Shown: piece by piece, positions 8,504 to 17,008 of the stretch
Layout: every line of letters begins with the position of its first letter
Numbering within the stretch: position 1 is the first letter of the stretch
Assembly: GCF_000829675.1 (NCBI RefSeq)
Contig: NZ_BBRX01000037.1
Location: 1-43,836, forward strand
Source of the DNA: Acinetobacter rudis
Lineage (GTDB): Bacteria > Pseudomonadota > Gammaproteobacteria > Pseudomonadales > Moraxellaceae
Direction: 5' to 3'
DNA: 43,836 nucleotides
Notes under the pieces: generated by a model
What the model was told of the DNA's origin: nothing
Databases searched by the model: none
What the model saw: only the letters and a program-made list of their open reading frames with translations
Position numbers and translations under genes: made by a program

Positions 8504-9205
8504 ATGCATGCCATTATTTTAGATACAGAAACACATACACTGAACGGTTTACCCATCGAAATTGCTTATGCTCCTGTGAGCATAGAAAATGCCAAACTTA
8601 GTTTAGATCGACATCATATCTACGATCAGCTCTTTAGTATTGGTCATGAAAAAATTTCCTATGCATCCATGGCTGTACACCACATCTTGGAGAGCGATTT
8701 AGTTGGGCAACCTGACTATTCTAGTTTTACTTTACCCAGTGAAACGCAATACATTATTGGACACAATATAGATTATGACATTCGAGCTATTGAAAAGTGT
8801 GGCGTAGACTGTAGCAATATCAAAGCCATCTGTACTTTAGCTTTAGCTCGTCATGTTTGGCCTGATGCTGAAGCACACAATATTTCTGCTTTGATTTACC
8901 AAATTAGCCAAGGTAGCAGTAAAGCACGCGATATGCTTAAAGGTGCACACCGCGCTGATGCTGATATTATTTTGACTGCGAATATCTTGTTGCACATTGT
9001 TCATCACTTAAAGATTCAATCTATGGAACAGTTATACCTCGCTTCAGAAGATGCACGTATTCCACGTACTTTAAACTTTGGTAAACACCGTGGTAGTTTG
9101 ATTCAGGATCTACCTGCTGACTATGTACAGTGGTTACTACGCCAAGAAGATCTTGATGTCTATTTGCGTAAAGCCCTTGAAAATATTGCGCTTAAAAAAG
9201 CTTAA
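8504..9205 (+). CDS. ExoX-like DEDDh 3'-5' exonuclease
   Basis: A 233-residue exonuclease like E. coli ExoX, which removes nucleotides from single-stranded DNA 3' ends in mismatch repair and recombination. ExoI is ILDTETHTL (Asp7, Glu9), ExoII is IIGHNIDYDI (Asp92) and ExoIII is HRADAD (His149, Asp154), giving the full DEDDh set. The C-terminal part (about residues 186-225, with NFGKHRG and DYVQWLL) matches the DUF3820-type domain also found at the end of ExoX. I start at the ATG at 8504 (MHAIILDTET) because catalytic strand 1 begins there; a GTG at 8477 would add nine residues. The protein is cytoplasmic and monocistronic, followed by a possible small RNA and a strong terminator. Confidence 0.82.
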   Translation: MHAIILDTETHTLNGLPIEIAYAPVSIENAKLSLDRHHIYDQLFSIGHEKISYASMAVHHILESDLVGQPDYSSFTLPSETQYIIGHNIDYDIRAIEKCGVDCSNIKAICTLALARHVWPDAEAHNISALIYQISQGSSKARDMLKGAHRADADIILTANILLHIVHHLKIQSMEQLYLASEDARIPRTLNFGKHRGSLIQDLPADYVQWLLRQEDLDVYLRKALENIALKKA

Positions 9206-9251
9206 CTCTCTAAAAAACCACAAAAAACTGCAAGTCAGCCTAAAGTCTAAT

Positions 9252-9334
9252 GGTACAAGGGGTGAAAATACGCTGTAATAGCCTTTCATTTAGTTGTACC
9301 TTGAACATTTAACCCACCTCGGTGGGTTTTTTTT
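9252..9334 (+). ncRNA. Candidate small RNA or structured 3' UTR
   Basis: Bases 9252-9300 can fold into one long hairpin. GGTACAA (9252-9258) pairs with TTGTACC (9294-9300), then GGTGAAA (9261-9267) pairs with TTTCATT (9284-9290), with a small inner stem GCT/AGC. Ten bases later comes a classical terminator. A long hairpin plus a terminator in about 83 bases is the usual build of a small RNA. It could equally be the processed 3' end of the exonuclease mRNA. I see no strong promoter of its own. Confidence 0.35.
9311..9334 (+). terminator. Strong Rho-independent terminator
   Basis: AACCCACC (9311-9318) pairs with GGTGGGTT (9321-9328), followed by a run of eight T bases. It ends the exonuclease transcript or the small RNA candidate just before it. 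Confidence 0.9.
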
Positions 9335-9338
9335 ACTT

Positions 9339-9674
9339 TCAGCCTGTAAACAATGTTGAAAAGTACTTTAGAAATAGACTAAGACCAAGCACACATGGAA
9401 TAAAACTATGCGCTTGATAACTCAGTGTTAGCATCACCAAAACTGCAGCAAGCGTTAAACTTACAAGAAATGTTGCCACCCCCATAGAAGCATCAGACTC
9501 CCCAACACACTGAATTAAAGTAAGTAGTAGATCCAAACAACCAATAATTCGAAGTGAATAAATACTGAATTTAGTCAAACATACATTAAAAATATCCGGT
9601 TGATGTTTTGGCATCGCACATACGAAACACCCCAAGGCATATAAGAGGTTTCCAATAACCATGCAAATAAACAT
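9339..9674 (-). CDS. DUF3325-like inner-membrane protein of the PepSY operon
   Basis: A 111-residue membrane protein with three or four hydrophobic helices (residues about 2-20, 38-58, 62-84 and 88-108). Its size, hydropathy and position directly after a PepSY-TM gene fit the DUF3325 family, which travels with PepSY and DUF3649 proteins in iron-siderophore loci of Pseudomonas and Acinetobacter. The family name rests on context more than on a motif. Its start codon overlaps the PepSY stop by one base (TAATG), so the two are translationally coupled. Biochemical role unknown; probably an accessory subunit of the membrane reductase complex. It is the last gene of the operon. Confidence 0.65.
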   Translation of the reverse strand: MFICMVIGNLLYALGCFVCAMPKHQPDIFNVCLTKFSIYSLRIIGCLDLLLTLIQCVGESDASMGVATFLVSLTLAAVLVMLTLSYQAHSFIPCVLGLSLFLKYFSTLFTG

Positions 9675-11341
9675 TAGCGCTGCTCCCTTGCATCAGTCGT
9701 TGTTACACGTGCTTTGGCTTTGGATCGTGGTTGTCCTTGATGCCGCTTAAGATGATAAAAAATAAATATGATGATGATGGCAAAAACCATGGCAGCAAGA
9801 TCTATCCCAGCAACAGCAGATTGTCCTAGTGAGAGACTCAGCCAAAGTGGCATCCCTCCACTCAATGCATTTAACACAGGAAGTAAGCCCAATAACACCG
9901 CCAGTAACACCAGTTGCTCAAGCCATGCCTGACGATGTTTCCTAAAGGCAGCATGGATAAAACTCAATAACCATACGATGAAAAATATCTGAATTTCCAG
10001 TTCACGACGCTCAGTAACTTGGCTTGGGATTAAACGTGCTGCGTATAAATAACCCACACAGGCTAAGATCAGTCCCAGTATCACTGCGACGTTGCAGCAC
10101 TGCATCAAGCGAAGTCCATAGTTATTATTTTGAGCTTTACTCATCCCCTGTTTCTTGACCACCCAGAGGACTTGACCTGACACGATCATCAATAGGCCCA
10201 TCAAACCTGAAAAAAACAACAAAGCTCTGAGTGCAGCATCACTGCCACTGGCCCGATGTAAGGCCAACATAAAATTATAAATAGAAGCTGCTACTGGAGT
10301 GTGCATCTCTGTTGTCGGAAGTGCTGTTCCTGTTATTGCATTAAATTTCAGGCTAGGAACAGATTTGAGCTTGAATAGGTCTTCACTATATCGTGCCCTA
10401 AACTCTATTTGTGCTTGCGCAGTATTGGGGTTTTTAATGAGCACAGCAGCAACAGGGTTGTCTGGCCACTGCTGTTGTACTTGGGTCAGCAACATGGTCA
10501 AATCGGGCATGTGTTTAAATTCGAGCTGTGACTTTACCGATAAATCATCAAGTGCTTTGTGCTGGGGCTGTAAAGTTAACTTTGTTGTCTGCTGTTGCCC
10601 AAGCTGCTCTTGCTGTAATGCCGCAACAAAGGCAGATTTACCTTGCGGATAAACTTGATCAATTGCCCAAGGCATCAAGGTATAAGCCAACAATAACAAG
10701 CCACTAAAACTGATCATCAGTTGAAATGGCACACTATAAACCGCAGCAAGATTATGACCGTCAAGCCAACTCCGTAAACCTTTACCGCGGCGAAAGACAA
10801 AGAACTCTTTAAAGATTTTTTTGTGAATCACAATACCGCTCATCAAGGCCACCAGCATCAATAAGGTCGCCAAGCCAACTATCCAGCGTCCCAATACATG
10901 GGGTAGACCATAGAGCTGAAAATGTAAAACAGAGATAAACTCTGACCCTGCTGTATTACGAGGTGTCAACACCTGCCCTGTGGTCGCATCGAGTAGCGTT
11001 TGTTTCGGTTTCTCATGTCGAGTTGGCAATTCACCATGTGCCAAGCTACTGACGTTAATCGTAGGTTGAGCTGTATTGGGTAACATAATTTGCCAGCTAC
11101 TGGCTTGTGGATCAGTTTTATTCAGCTGTGCCAAAGCAAAGTTTAATTGTTGCTGCTGAGTACTATTAAGCAAGGACTGATGCAACTCAGGCTGTAACCA
11201 TAAGTTCAATTGCTTTTGATAAAAACTTAAACTTCCTGTGAAAAATATCACATACAACAGACACCCCGCCAAAATACCCAGCCAACCATGCAGCCAAGAC
11301 ATCGACTGACGAGGCGTTTCTGTTTTTCCATCTATACGCAT
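9674..11341 (-). CDS. PepSY-associated TM protein, putative siderophore-iron reductase
   Basis: A 555-residue inner-membrane protein of the PepSY_TM (PiuB/FoxB-like) family. Helix 1 follows MSWLHGWLGILAGCLLYVI. Other marks are VLHFQLYGLPHVLGRWIVG (about 138-156), GIVIHKKIFKEFFVFRRGKG, LRSWLDGHNLAAVYSVPF and ALHRASGSDAALRALL, which carry the conserved histidines that probably bind haem. A large periplasmic segment sits at about residues 230-345, and four further helices close the protein. Characterised relatives reduce ferric siderophores at the inner membrane to release iron. It follows the DUF3649-like gene by 7 bases and overlaps the DUF3325-like gene, so the three form one operon. The usual TonB-dependent receptor gene is not next to it. 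Confidence 0.8.
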   Translation of the reverse strand: MRIDGKTETPRQSMSWLHGWLGILAGCLLYVIFFTGSLSFYQKQLNLWLQPELHQSLLNSTQQQQLNFALAQLNKTDPQASSWQIMLPNTAQPTINVSSLAHGELPTRHEKPKQTLLDATTGQVLTPRNTAGSEFISVLHFQLYGLPHVLGRWIVGLATLLMLVALMSGIVIHKKIFKEFFVFRRGKGLRSWLDGHNLAAVYSVPFQLMISFSGLLLLAYTLMPWAIDQVYPQGKSAFVAALQQEQLGQQQTTKLTLQPQHKALDDLSVKSQLEFKHMPDLTMLLTQVQQQWPDNPVAAVLIKNPNTAQAQIEFRARYSEDLFKLKSVPSLKFNAITGTALPTTEMHTPVAASIYNFMLALHRASGSDAALRALLFFSGLMGLLMIVSGQVLWVVKKQGMSKAQNNNYGLRLMQCCNVAVILGLILACVGYLYAARLIPSQVTERRELEIQIFFIVWLLSFIHAAFRKHRQAWLEQLVLLAVLLGLLPVLNALSGGMPLWLSLSLGQSAVAGIDLAAMVFAIIIIFIFYHLKRHQGQPRSKAKARVTTTDAREQR

Positions 11342-11348
11342 AGTTCAC

Positions 11349-11675
11349 CTACCCTTGTATGATCAATAAACATGCATAGAAGAACGCACTGGGTACGACC
11401 ACACAAAGACAGGCATAACTGCTAGAACGACTAATAAACACCATCAAAAACGTGATCATATGAATCACAAAAGCAAGCATCGTTGCAGCAAGTACAGTAC
11501 TGGCCAATACTGGCTGACAAAGTTCTAAAATATAAAGAGCACTGACCGTCGCCAATAAATATCCACCAAATACAGCGACGACAAAACGATAAAGTACAGT
11601 CAAACGATATTTGATTAACAAAACACGTGCTGTAGGTTGTGATTTTCCAGTATTGAAAGTTTGTGAAATAGACAT
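11349..11675 (-). CDS. DUF3649-like inner-membrane protein
   Basis: A 108-residue protein with a basic, cytoplasmic N-terminus (TARVLLIKYRLTVLYR) and three predicted helices at about 31-52, 57-82 and 86-106. Length, helix pattern and the phrase RFVVAVFGGYLLA fit the DUF3649 family, whose genes precede PepSY-TM genes in iron-uptake loci. The assignment comes from pattern and position. It is the first gene of the three-gene membrane unit, since a 127-base gap separates it from the small exported protein upstream. Likely function is accessory to the PepSY reductase; no catalytic motif is visible. Confidence 0.68.
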   Translation of the reverse strand: MSISQTFNTGKSQPTARVLLIKYRLTVLYRFVVAVFGGYLLATVSALYILELCQPVLASTVLAATMLAFVIHMITFLMVFISRSSSYACLCVVVPSAFFYACLLIIQG

Positions 11676-11802
11676 TATTAAAACTCAATTTATTATTTTA
11701 ATTACATTCAAGAGCCGCACTACCTCATGTAGCAAAAGCTATTGAGCGCTTTGAAATTTAACGACAATACGTCGCTATTTTTTTTACAAAAAATTCTTTA
11801 TT

Positions 11803-12237
11803 TTAGCGGATTCCATACAGTGCATGAGAGCGCATCAAAGGTTGCCTAGTTTGTAACAACAATGCATAACGTTTAAGTGCAAAGTAAATCTGTTGAAATA
11901 CAGTCCTAAATCTCAGCATCTGCCGATAAACTTGTTTAAAAATAGCCGAAGCACCCTTGAAGACAACAAATGCAAAAGGTGTATAAGCACTGCAAAATAA
12001 TAGATCAGCCCTGTTAATTTGTTCTAAAGGCAACAACCAAAAATCAAGCTGCCCTTTGGGTTGTATTTGTTCAATGTGCTCACTGTTACTACCACTTTGA
12101 AACAACACCTCTTTTTGTTGTATTACAGTGCTGCTATGGGAAAAAGCAGTAGAGAAAGCACCAATCCCTGTAGATGAAAAAAATACTGTTATTTGTAAAA
12201 GCATTGCACATAAGGCATGCAAAATATTGATGCTCAA
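11803..12237 (-). CDS. Hypothetical exported protein
   Basis: A 144-residue protein that I do not recognise. The N-terminus (SINILHALCAMLLQITVFFSS) is hydrophobic and looks like a signal peptide or an anchor. The rest is soluble, with an aromatic and basic C-terminal half (QVYRQMLRFRTVFQQIYFALKRY). No cysteine pair or catalytic motif stands out. It lies upstream of the DUF3649-PepSY-DUF3325 unit on the same strand, in the place where a receptor or a small accessory gene usually stands, so it may belong to the same iron-related regulon. The reading frame is long for AT-rich DNA, which supports it being real. The start at 12237 was chosen as the first ATG. Confidence 0.5.
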   Translation of the reverse strand: MSINILHALCAMLLQITVFFSSTGIGAFSTAFSHSSTVIQQKEVLFQSGSNSEHIEQIQPKGQLDFWLLPLEQINRADLLFCSAYTPFAFVVFKGASAIFKQVYRQMLRFRTVFQQIYFALKRYALLLQTRQPLMRSHALYGIR

Positions 12238-12472
12238 GAGAGCCTCTTAAACTTACTTATTATGCAAATATATTAACATATAAACTATTATTTATTACGC
12301 AAACTTAACAACAAGCAAGTTTATTTTAAGAATTTCTTGCATCAATAGTTCAAAAATCAAATATAGTTCTTTAGATTTTATAAAGTTAAACCAAATGCAC
12401 ATGAGTTTATTTGATTACTATTTAATCATATAACTTTATTCTTCAAATATTCATTAATCTCAATAACCATGT

Positions 12473-12500
12473 AAAAAAGCCATGCAACTTACATGGCTTT
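12473..12500 (-). terminator. Terminator of ftsK
   Basis: AAAGCCATG (12476-12484) pairs with CATGGCTTT (12492-12500). Read in the minus direction it is followed by a T run, 29 bases past the end of ftsK. The AT-rich stretch from 12238 to here holds nothing else that I can identify. Confidence 0.85.
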
Positions 12501-12528
12501 GATTTTACTCTAAAAAACTAAAGAGGCA

Positions 12529-15500
12529 TTAAACTAAAATATCACGCTTACCATTAGCACCCATGCTACTCACAATACCATTTTCTTCCATTTGATCGAT
12601 AATACGTGCTGCACGGTTATAACCTAAACTAAACTTACGCTGTAGCGATGAAGTTGAAGCACGGCGTGTCTCAAGTACAAATGCCACGCATTGATCATAT
12701 AAGGCATCACGATCACTACCCGCATCACCTTCTTCAAATCCACGACTGGTAGGTTCTTCATCATATGGAGTCAAAATTTCATCGACATAGTTAGGTGAGG
12801 CACGTTCACGCCACGCATCACAAATACGATTCACTTCATCATCGGCAATGAATGCCCCATGTACACGTTCAGGTTCAATCTTACCGGGTCCGAGAAATAA
12901 CATATCCCCATGACCCAAAAGATCTTCTGCACCACCAGCATCTAAAATCGTTCTGGAGTCAATTTTACTGTTCACACGCAGTGCAACACGTGTTGGAATA
13001 TTGGCTTTGATCAAACCTGTGATGACATCAACAGAAGGACGTTGTGTCGCAAGGAGTAAATGAATCCCGGCAGCACGTGATTTTTGTGCCAAACGAGTAA
13101 TCATTTCTTCAGCTTTTTTACCAACTTGCATAATCATATCGGCAAACTCATCCGCCACGATCACGATCATAGGCAGTGGAGTTAAGCGTGGCGCGCGCTC
13201 TTGAGTTGCAGAATCACTTGGCTTCCACGTTGGATCTATTAGATCTTCACCATTGGCCAAAGCTTCTTCGACTTTGCGGTTATAGTCACTGATTTTACGA
13301 ATCTTCAAGAAAGACATCAGCTTATAACGACGTTCCATCTCATTTACACACCAGTTCAGTGCATTAACTGCATCTTTCATGTCGGTTACAACGGGCGTTA
13401 ATAGATGCGGAATATCATTATAGTTGGCTAATTCTAATTGTTTCGGGTCAATTAAAATCAAACGCAATTGATCAGGGGTATATTTGAGCAACATTGATAA
13501 AATCATGGCATTGACTGCTACAGATTTACCCGAACCTGTTGTACCCGCAACCAACATGTGGGGTGCCTTAGCCAAGTCCGTCAGGACAGGATTACCTGAA
13601 ATATCTTTACCCATTGCCATAGAAATTAATGCATTCGGATCGCGGTATTCTGGTAATTGTAATAATTCAGTTAAACGCACCATTTCACGGCTACTGTTTG
13701 GAACTTCAATACCAATGTAGGGTTTACCTGGAATCACCTCTACCACACGAACTGAAGCCATCGACATCGAGCGTGCTAAGTCACGAGAAATATTGGTCAC
13801 CTTAGAGGCTTTTACCCCAGGAGCCAAATCTAACTCAAAACGTGTCACTACAGGACCTGGCTGCGCTTCAATCACTTTGGCCTTTACATTGAACTCTTGT
13901 AATTTAATTTCAAGTAGTTCAGACAAACGTGACAACTGCTCGGCAGTGAAATTGACTTTTTTATTTGGATCAACGTCATCAAGTAACTCAAGGCCCGGTA
14001 AAGGCGGTAAATCCAAACGCTTATGTGCAACTTGCATGGCACGCGACATTGGACGTCCCATCGAGTCAGTCAGCGGCGCATCAAACTCATCCTCCAGTTC
14101 AAGCAGTGTGTCTTGTTCATCTTCTGGTACACCTGCTGTTTCTTGCCATGCATTACGAAACGCATCTTTATCTACGGCAACACGTTGCTTTTCTTCATCA
14201 GAGATTGAACTGCTCAGATTAGTTTGAACTTCAGCACGAACGAAAGGTGTTGACTGTGCATAAGAACTAATTTTTGCAGTTTGCACTGCTGCCACTGGCA
14301 CTTCAGGTTCAGATGGCGTTATGTAGGCATCTTGCTGATCAGCCAACATTGCCAGCTCATCGAGCTCAGAAGCCAAAGACTCCGCTTGTGTAGGCGCTTG
14401 ATGCACAGCAGTTTCAGCTGGTTGTGAGGCTGCGTGTTGCGCTGTAGCTTCTTGTTCAACTGAGTGAGTTGTCGCATTGCTTTGCGCTTTTGCATTTGGT
14501 ACTGCAGCAAGTAACTCATCAAAGATTTGATCATTATCCCAATCTAGACCATTTAAATCTGCACCAGCAGCTGTATGGGCAGCAGCAGCGACAGTCACAC
14601 CTGCTGCACTGGTCACCAGTGAACTTGCAGATGCTTCTGCTGTTTCATCTTGAGCTGCACGCAACAGCGCATCGATCTCAGTTTTATGATTATTCGGTTG
14701 GTGTAATGCTTTCCAGACCTCCCCTGTTGGCACTACACGCTGTGTATCTTTTTCTAATGCATGTGCCTTGGCAATCGTCTGTTCAAGTTGCTCATCATCA
14801 ATGTCTGTTACAGCTTGACTCTCTTTAGAATGCTGTTGTTCATAATGCAACATGTCATCAAACAACTGCTGTGCTGCAACATCCTGCTGAGGTTGTATGT
14901 CTTGTGCAGTGACTGCGGCTTTCTCTGCTGCAACAGCCTCAGTGCTTGCTGCAGCCACCGCTGTCACTTTTGCAATACTTTCTTTATTTTTTGCATTTTC
15001 AGGCTTTACGTCACTACGATCATAAGCGGCCTCTGACTCAGGTACATTTTTATAAAATAATTCTTGTAAATATGCAGGTGTTGCTTTGAGCATTGCCCAA
15101 GTACGATTCCACTGGATCCCAAAAGCCAGAGTAAACAAAACCAACCACAGCGCAACTAAGAAAATAACAGCACCATAAACGGTGAGTAAGCCCTCTAATG
15201 CTTGACCAATTTCAAAACCGATGATACCACCTGACGCATTATCCAAAGTATCTGCTGGAACATGCCAAAGTAGATTTAACAATGATGAAGTAGTCAGGAT
15301 AATAAAAAACTGAGCAGCATAACGAAATGGACGGCTTAAAAAGCTATGTGGCCACCAAACTTGTATGGCTTCGAGAAAAACAAAAATTGGAATGAGTAAA
15401 CTCGCCCAACCCAAGAAACCAAAGAGCAGATCTGAAAGCCAAGCACCAACCACGCCGCTGGCATTGGACACCTGTTGGGTATCACTAGAAATATGCATCC

Positions 15501-15615
15501 AGCCGGGATCAAATGGTGTATAAGTCACAGTGGCTAGGAATAAATATATTCCAAATGAAATCAAGAAAATTGTAACTAAAAAGCGTTGTGGGTAAACACT
15601 CTGCACCGCGGTCAT
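12529..15615 (-). CDS. ftsK: DNA translocase FtsK
   Basis: A 1028-residue septal DNA pump that clears chromosome ends and activates XerCD at dif during division. Four to five N-terminal helices (residues about 10-175) anchor it at the septum. A long Ala/Gln/Glu-rich linker follows (about 190-520), shorter than in E. coli. The RecA-like motor has Walker A GTTGSGKS near residue 690 and Walker B IVADEFADMI near 818. The last 65 residues are the gamma winged helix that reads KOPS (RRASTSSLQRKFSLGYNRAA). The start is at 15615, preceded by AGGA. It is convergent with nothing, monocistronic, and ends at its own terminator. The linker gives many spurious frames on the other strand. Confidence 0.96.
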   Translation of the reverse strand: MTAVQSVYPQRFLVTIFLISFGIYLFLATVTYTPFDPGWMHISSDTQQVSNASGVVGAWLSDLLFGFLGWASLLIPIFVFLEAIQVWWPHSFLSRPFRYAAQFFIILTTSSLLNLLWHVPADTLDNASGGIIGFEIGQALEGLLTVYGAVIFLVALWLVLFTLAFGIQWNRTWAMLKATPAYLQELFYKNVPESEAAYDRSDVKPENAKNKESIAKVTAVAAASTEAVAAEKAAVTAQDIQPQQDVAAQQLFDDMLHYEQQHSKESQAVTDIDDEQLEQTIAKAHALEKDTQRVVPTGEVWKALHQPNNHKTEIDALLRAAQDETAEASASSLVTSAAGVTVAAAAHTAAGADLNGLDWDNDQIFDELLAAVPNAKAQSNATTHSVEQEATAQHAASQPAETAVHQAPTQAESLASELDELAMLADQQDAYITPSEPEVPVAAVQTAKISSYAQSTPFVRAEVQTNLSSSISDEEKQRVAVDKDAFRNAWQETAGVPEDEQDTLLELEDEFDAPLTDSMGRPMSRAMQVAHKRLDLPPLPGLELLDDVDPNKKVNFTAEQLSRLSELLEIKLQEFNVKAKVIEAQPGPVVTRFELDLAPGVKASKVTNISRDLARSMSMASVRVVEVIPGKPYIGIEVPNSSREMVRLTELLQLPEYRDPNALISMAMGKDISGNPVLTDLAKAPHMLVAGTTGSGKSVAVNAMILSMLLKYTPDQLRLILIDPKQLELANYNDIPHLLTPVVTDMKDAVNALNWCVNEMERRYKLMSFLKIRKISDYNRKVEEALANGEDLIDPTWKPSDSATQERAPRLTPLPMIVIVADEFADMIMQVGKKAEEMITRLAQKSRAAGIHLLLATQRPSVDVITGLIKANIPTRVALRVNSKIDSRTILDAGGAEDLLGHGDMLFLGPGKIEPERVHGAFIADDEVNRICDAWRERASPNYVDEILTPYDEEPTSRGFEEGDAGSDRDALYDQCVAFVLETRRASTSSLQRKFSLGYNRAARIIDQMEENGIVSSMGANGKRDILV

Positions 15616-15696
15616 ATACTGTCCTGTTGGTTTTAATTCATCAATTTAGTGATGTTAAAACGAATCGTTTTGGTCAAATGCAAATTTTTTTATATT

Positions 15697-15724
15697 ATGC
15701 ACCTGTTCAACGAAAAAGGTGCAT
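15697..15724. repeat. Inverted repeat in the ftsK-trxB spacer
   Basis: ATGCACCT (15697-15704) and AGGTGCAT (15717-15724) form a perfect 8-base dyad with a 12-base loop, followed by a T-rich stretch on the plus strand. It sits about 80 bases upstream of the ftsK start and could be an operator or a weak terminator. Confidence 0.35.
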
Positions 15725-15849
15725 GTTTCTTTTACTGTATATTAAATTGTTTCAGACTCACAAGCCACCTGTAGCACCCCATAGCGAGTTTCGATCATGG
15801 TGATCAATATTACCCAGTTTCGAGCACACAACAAAGTGTAAGTTTCACG

Positions 15850-15855
15850 TATAAT
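15850..15855 (+). promoter_or_regulatory. Probable -10 box of trxB
   Basis: A perfect TATAAT hexamer lies 48 bases before the trxB start codon. The -35 region is weak (CACAAC at the right spacing). AAGGA follows as the ribosome-binding site, nine bases before the ATG at 15904. Confidence 0.45.
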
Positions 15856-15888
15856 CTTTAGCAATTTCGTAGATCACTAAAAATTTGA

Positions 15889-16854
<966 letters not shown>

Positions 16855-16863
16855 CATTTTCCT

Positions 16864-16943
16864 CTTCTCCTTTTTAAAGGGGAGGTCGGGATCGGGTTCT
16901 CTGTCCCCCTTCCCCTTTTTTTAAGGGGAAGGCTGAGATGGGG
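16864..16943. repeat. Two tandem REP-like palindromes
   Basis: Two related units stand side by side. Unit 1 has CTCC and GGGGAG around a T/A-rich centre (16867-16884), then GGTCGGGATCGGGTT. Unit 2 has CCTTCCCCTT (16908-16917) and AAGGGGAAGG (16923-16932), then CTGAGATGGGGTT. The two share both the palindrome and the tail, about 45 bases apart. This is the build of a mobile extragenic palindrome. The second hairpin is followed by six T bases, so it may also terminate trxB. Confidence 0.6.
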
Positions 16944-16952
16944 TTTTTTCCA

Positions 16953-16982
16953 TTAGGCAAGTCGCAGCAAGATGACTATAAT
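16953..16982 (+). promoter_or_regulatory. Possible promoter of rep
   Basis: A TATAAT hexamer at 16977-16982 lies 26 bases before the rep start, with a poor -35 candidate TTAGGC at 16953-16958 (18-base spacing). The ribosome-binding site AGGAGG follows. Confidence 0.35.
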
Positions 16983-17008
16983 CAAGCCCGAAATAAACAG
17001 GAGGTACT

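Noticed and set aside
11431..11688. 85-residue minus-strand frame overlapping the DUF3649-like gene
   Set aside because: Same strand but another frame. The DUF3649-like frame has the helix pattern and operon spacing; this one is Cys- and Phe-rich without logic.
13793..14227. 144-residue plus-strand frame rich in Ser and Thr
   Set aside because: It lies fully inside ftsK on the opposite strand, and its composition simply mirrors ftsK codons.
15588..15803. 71-residue plus-strand frame upstream of trxB
   Set aside because: It overlaps the ftsK start antisense and has no ribosome-binding site; the region is better read as promoter DNA.
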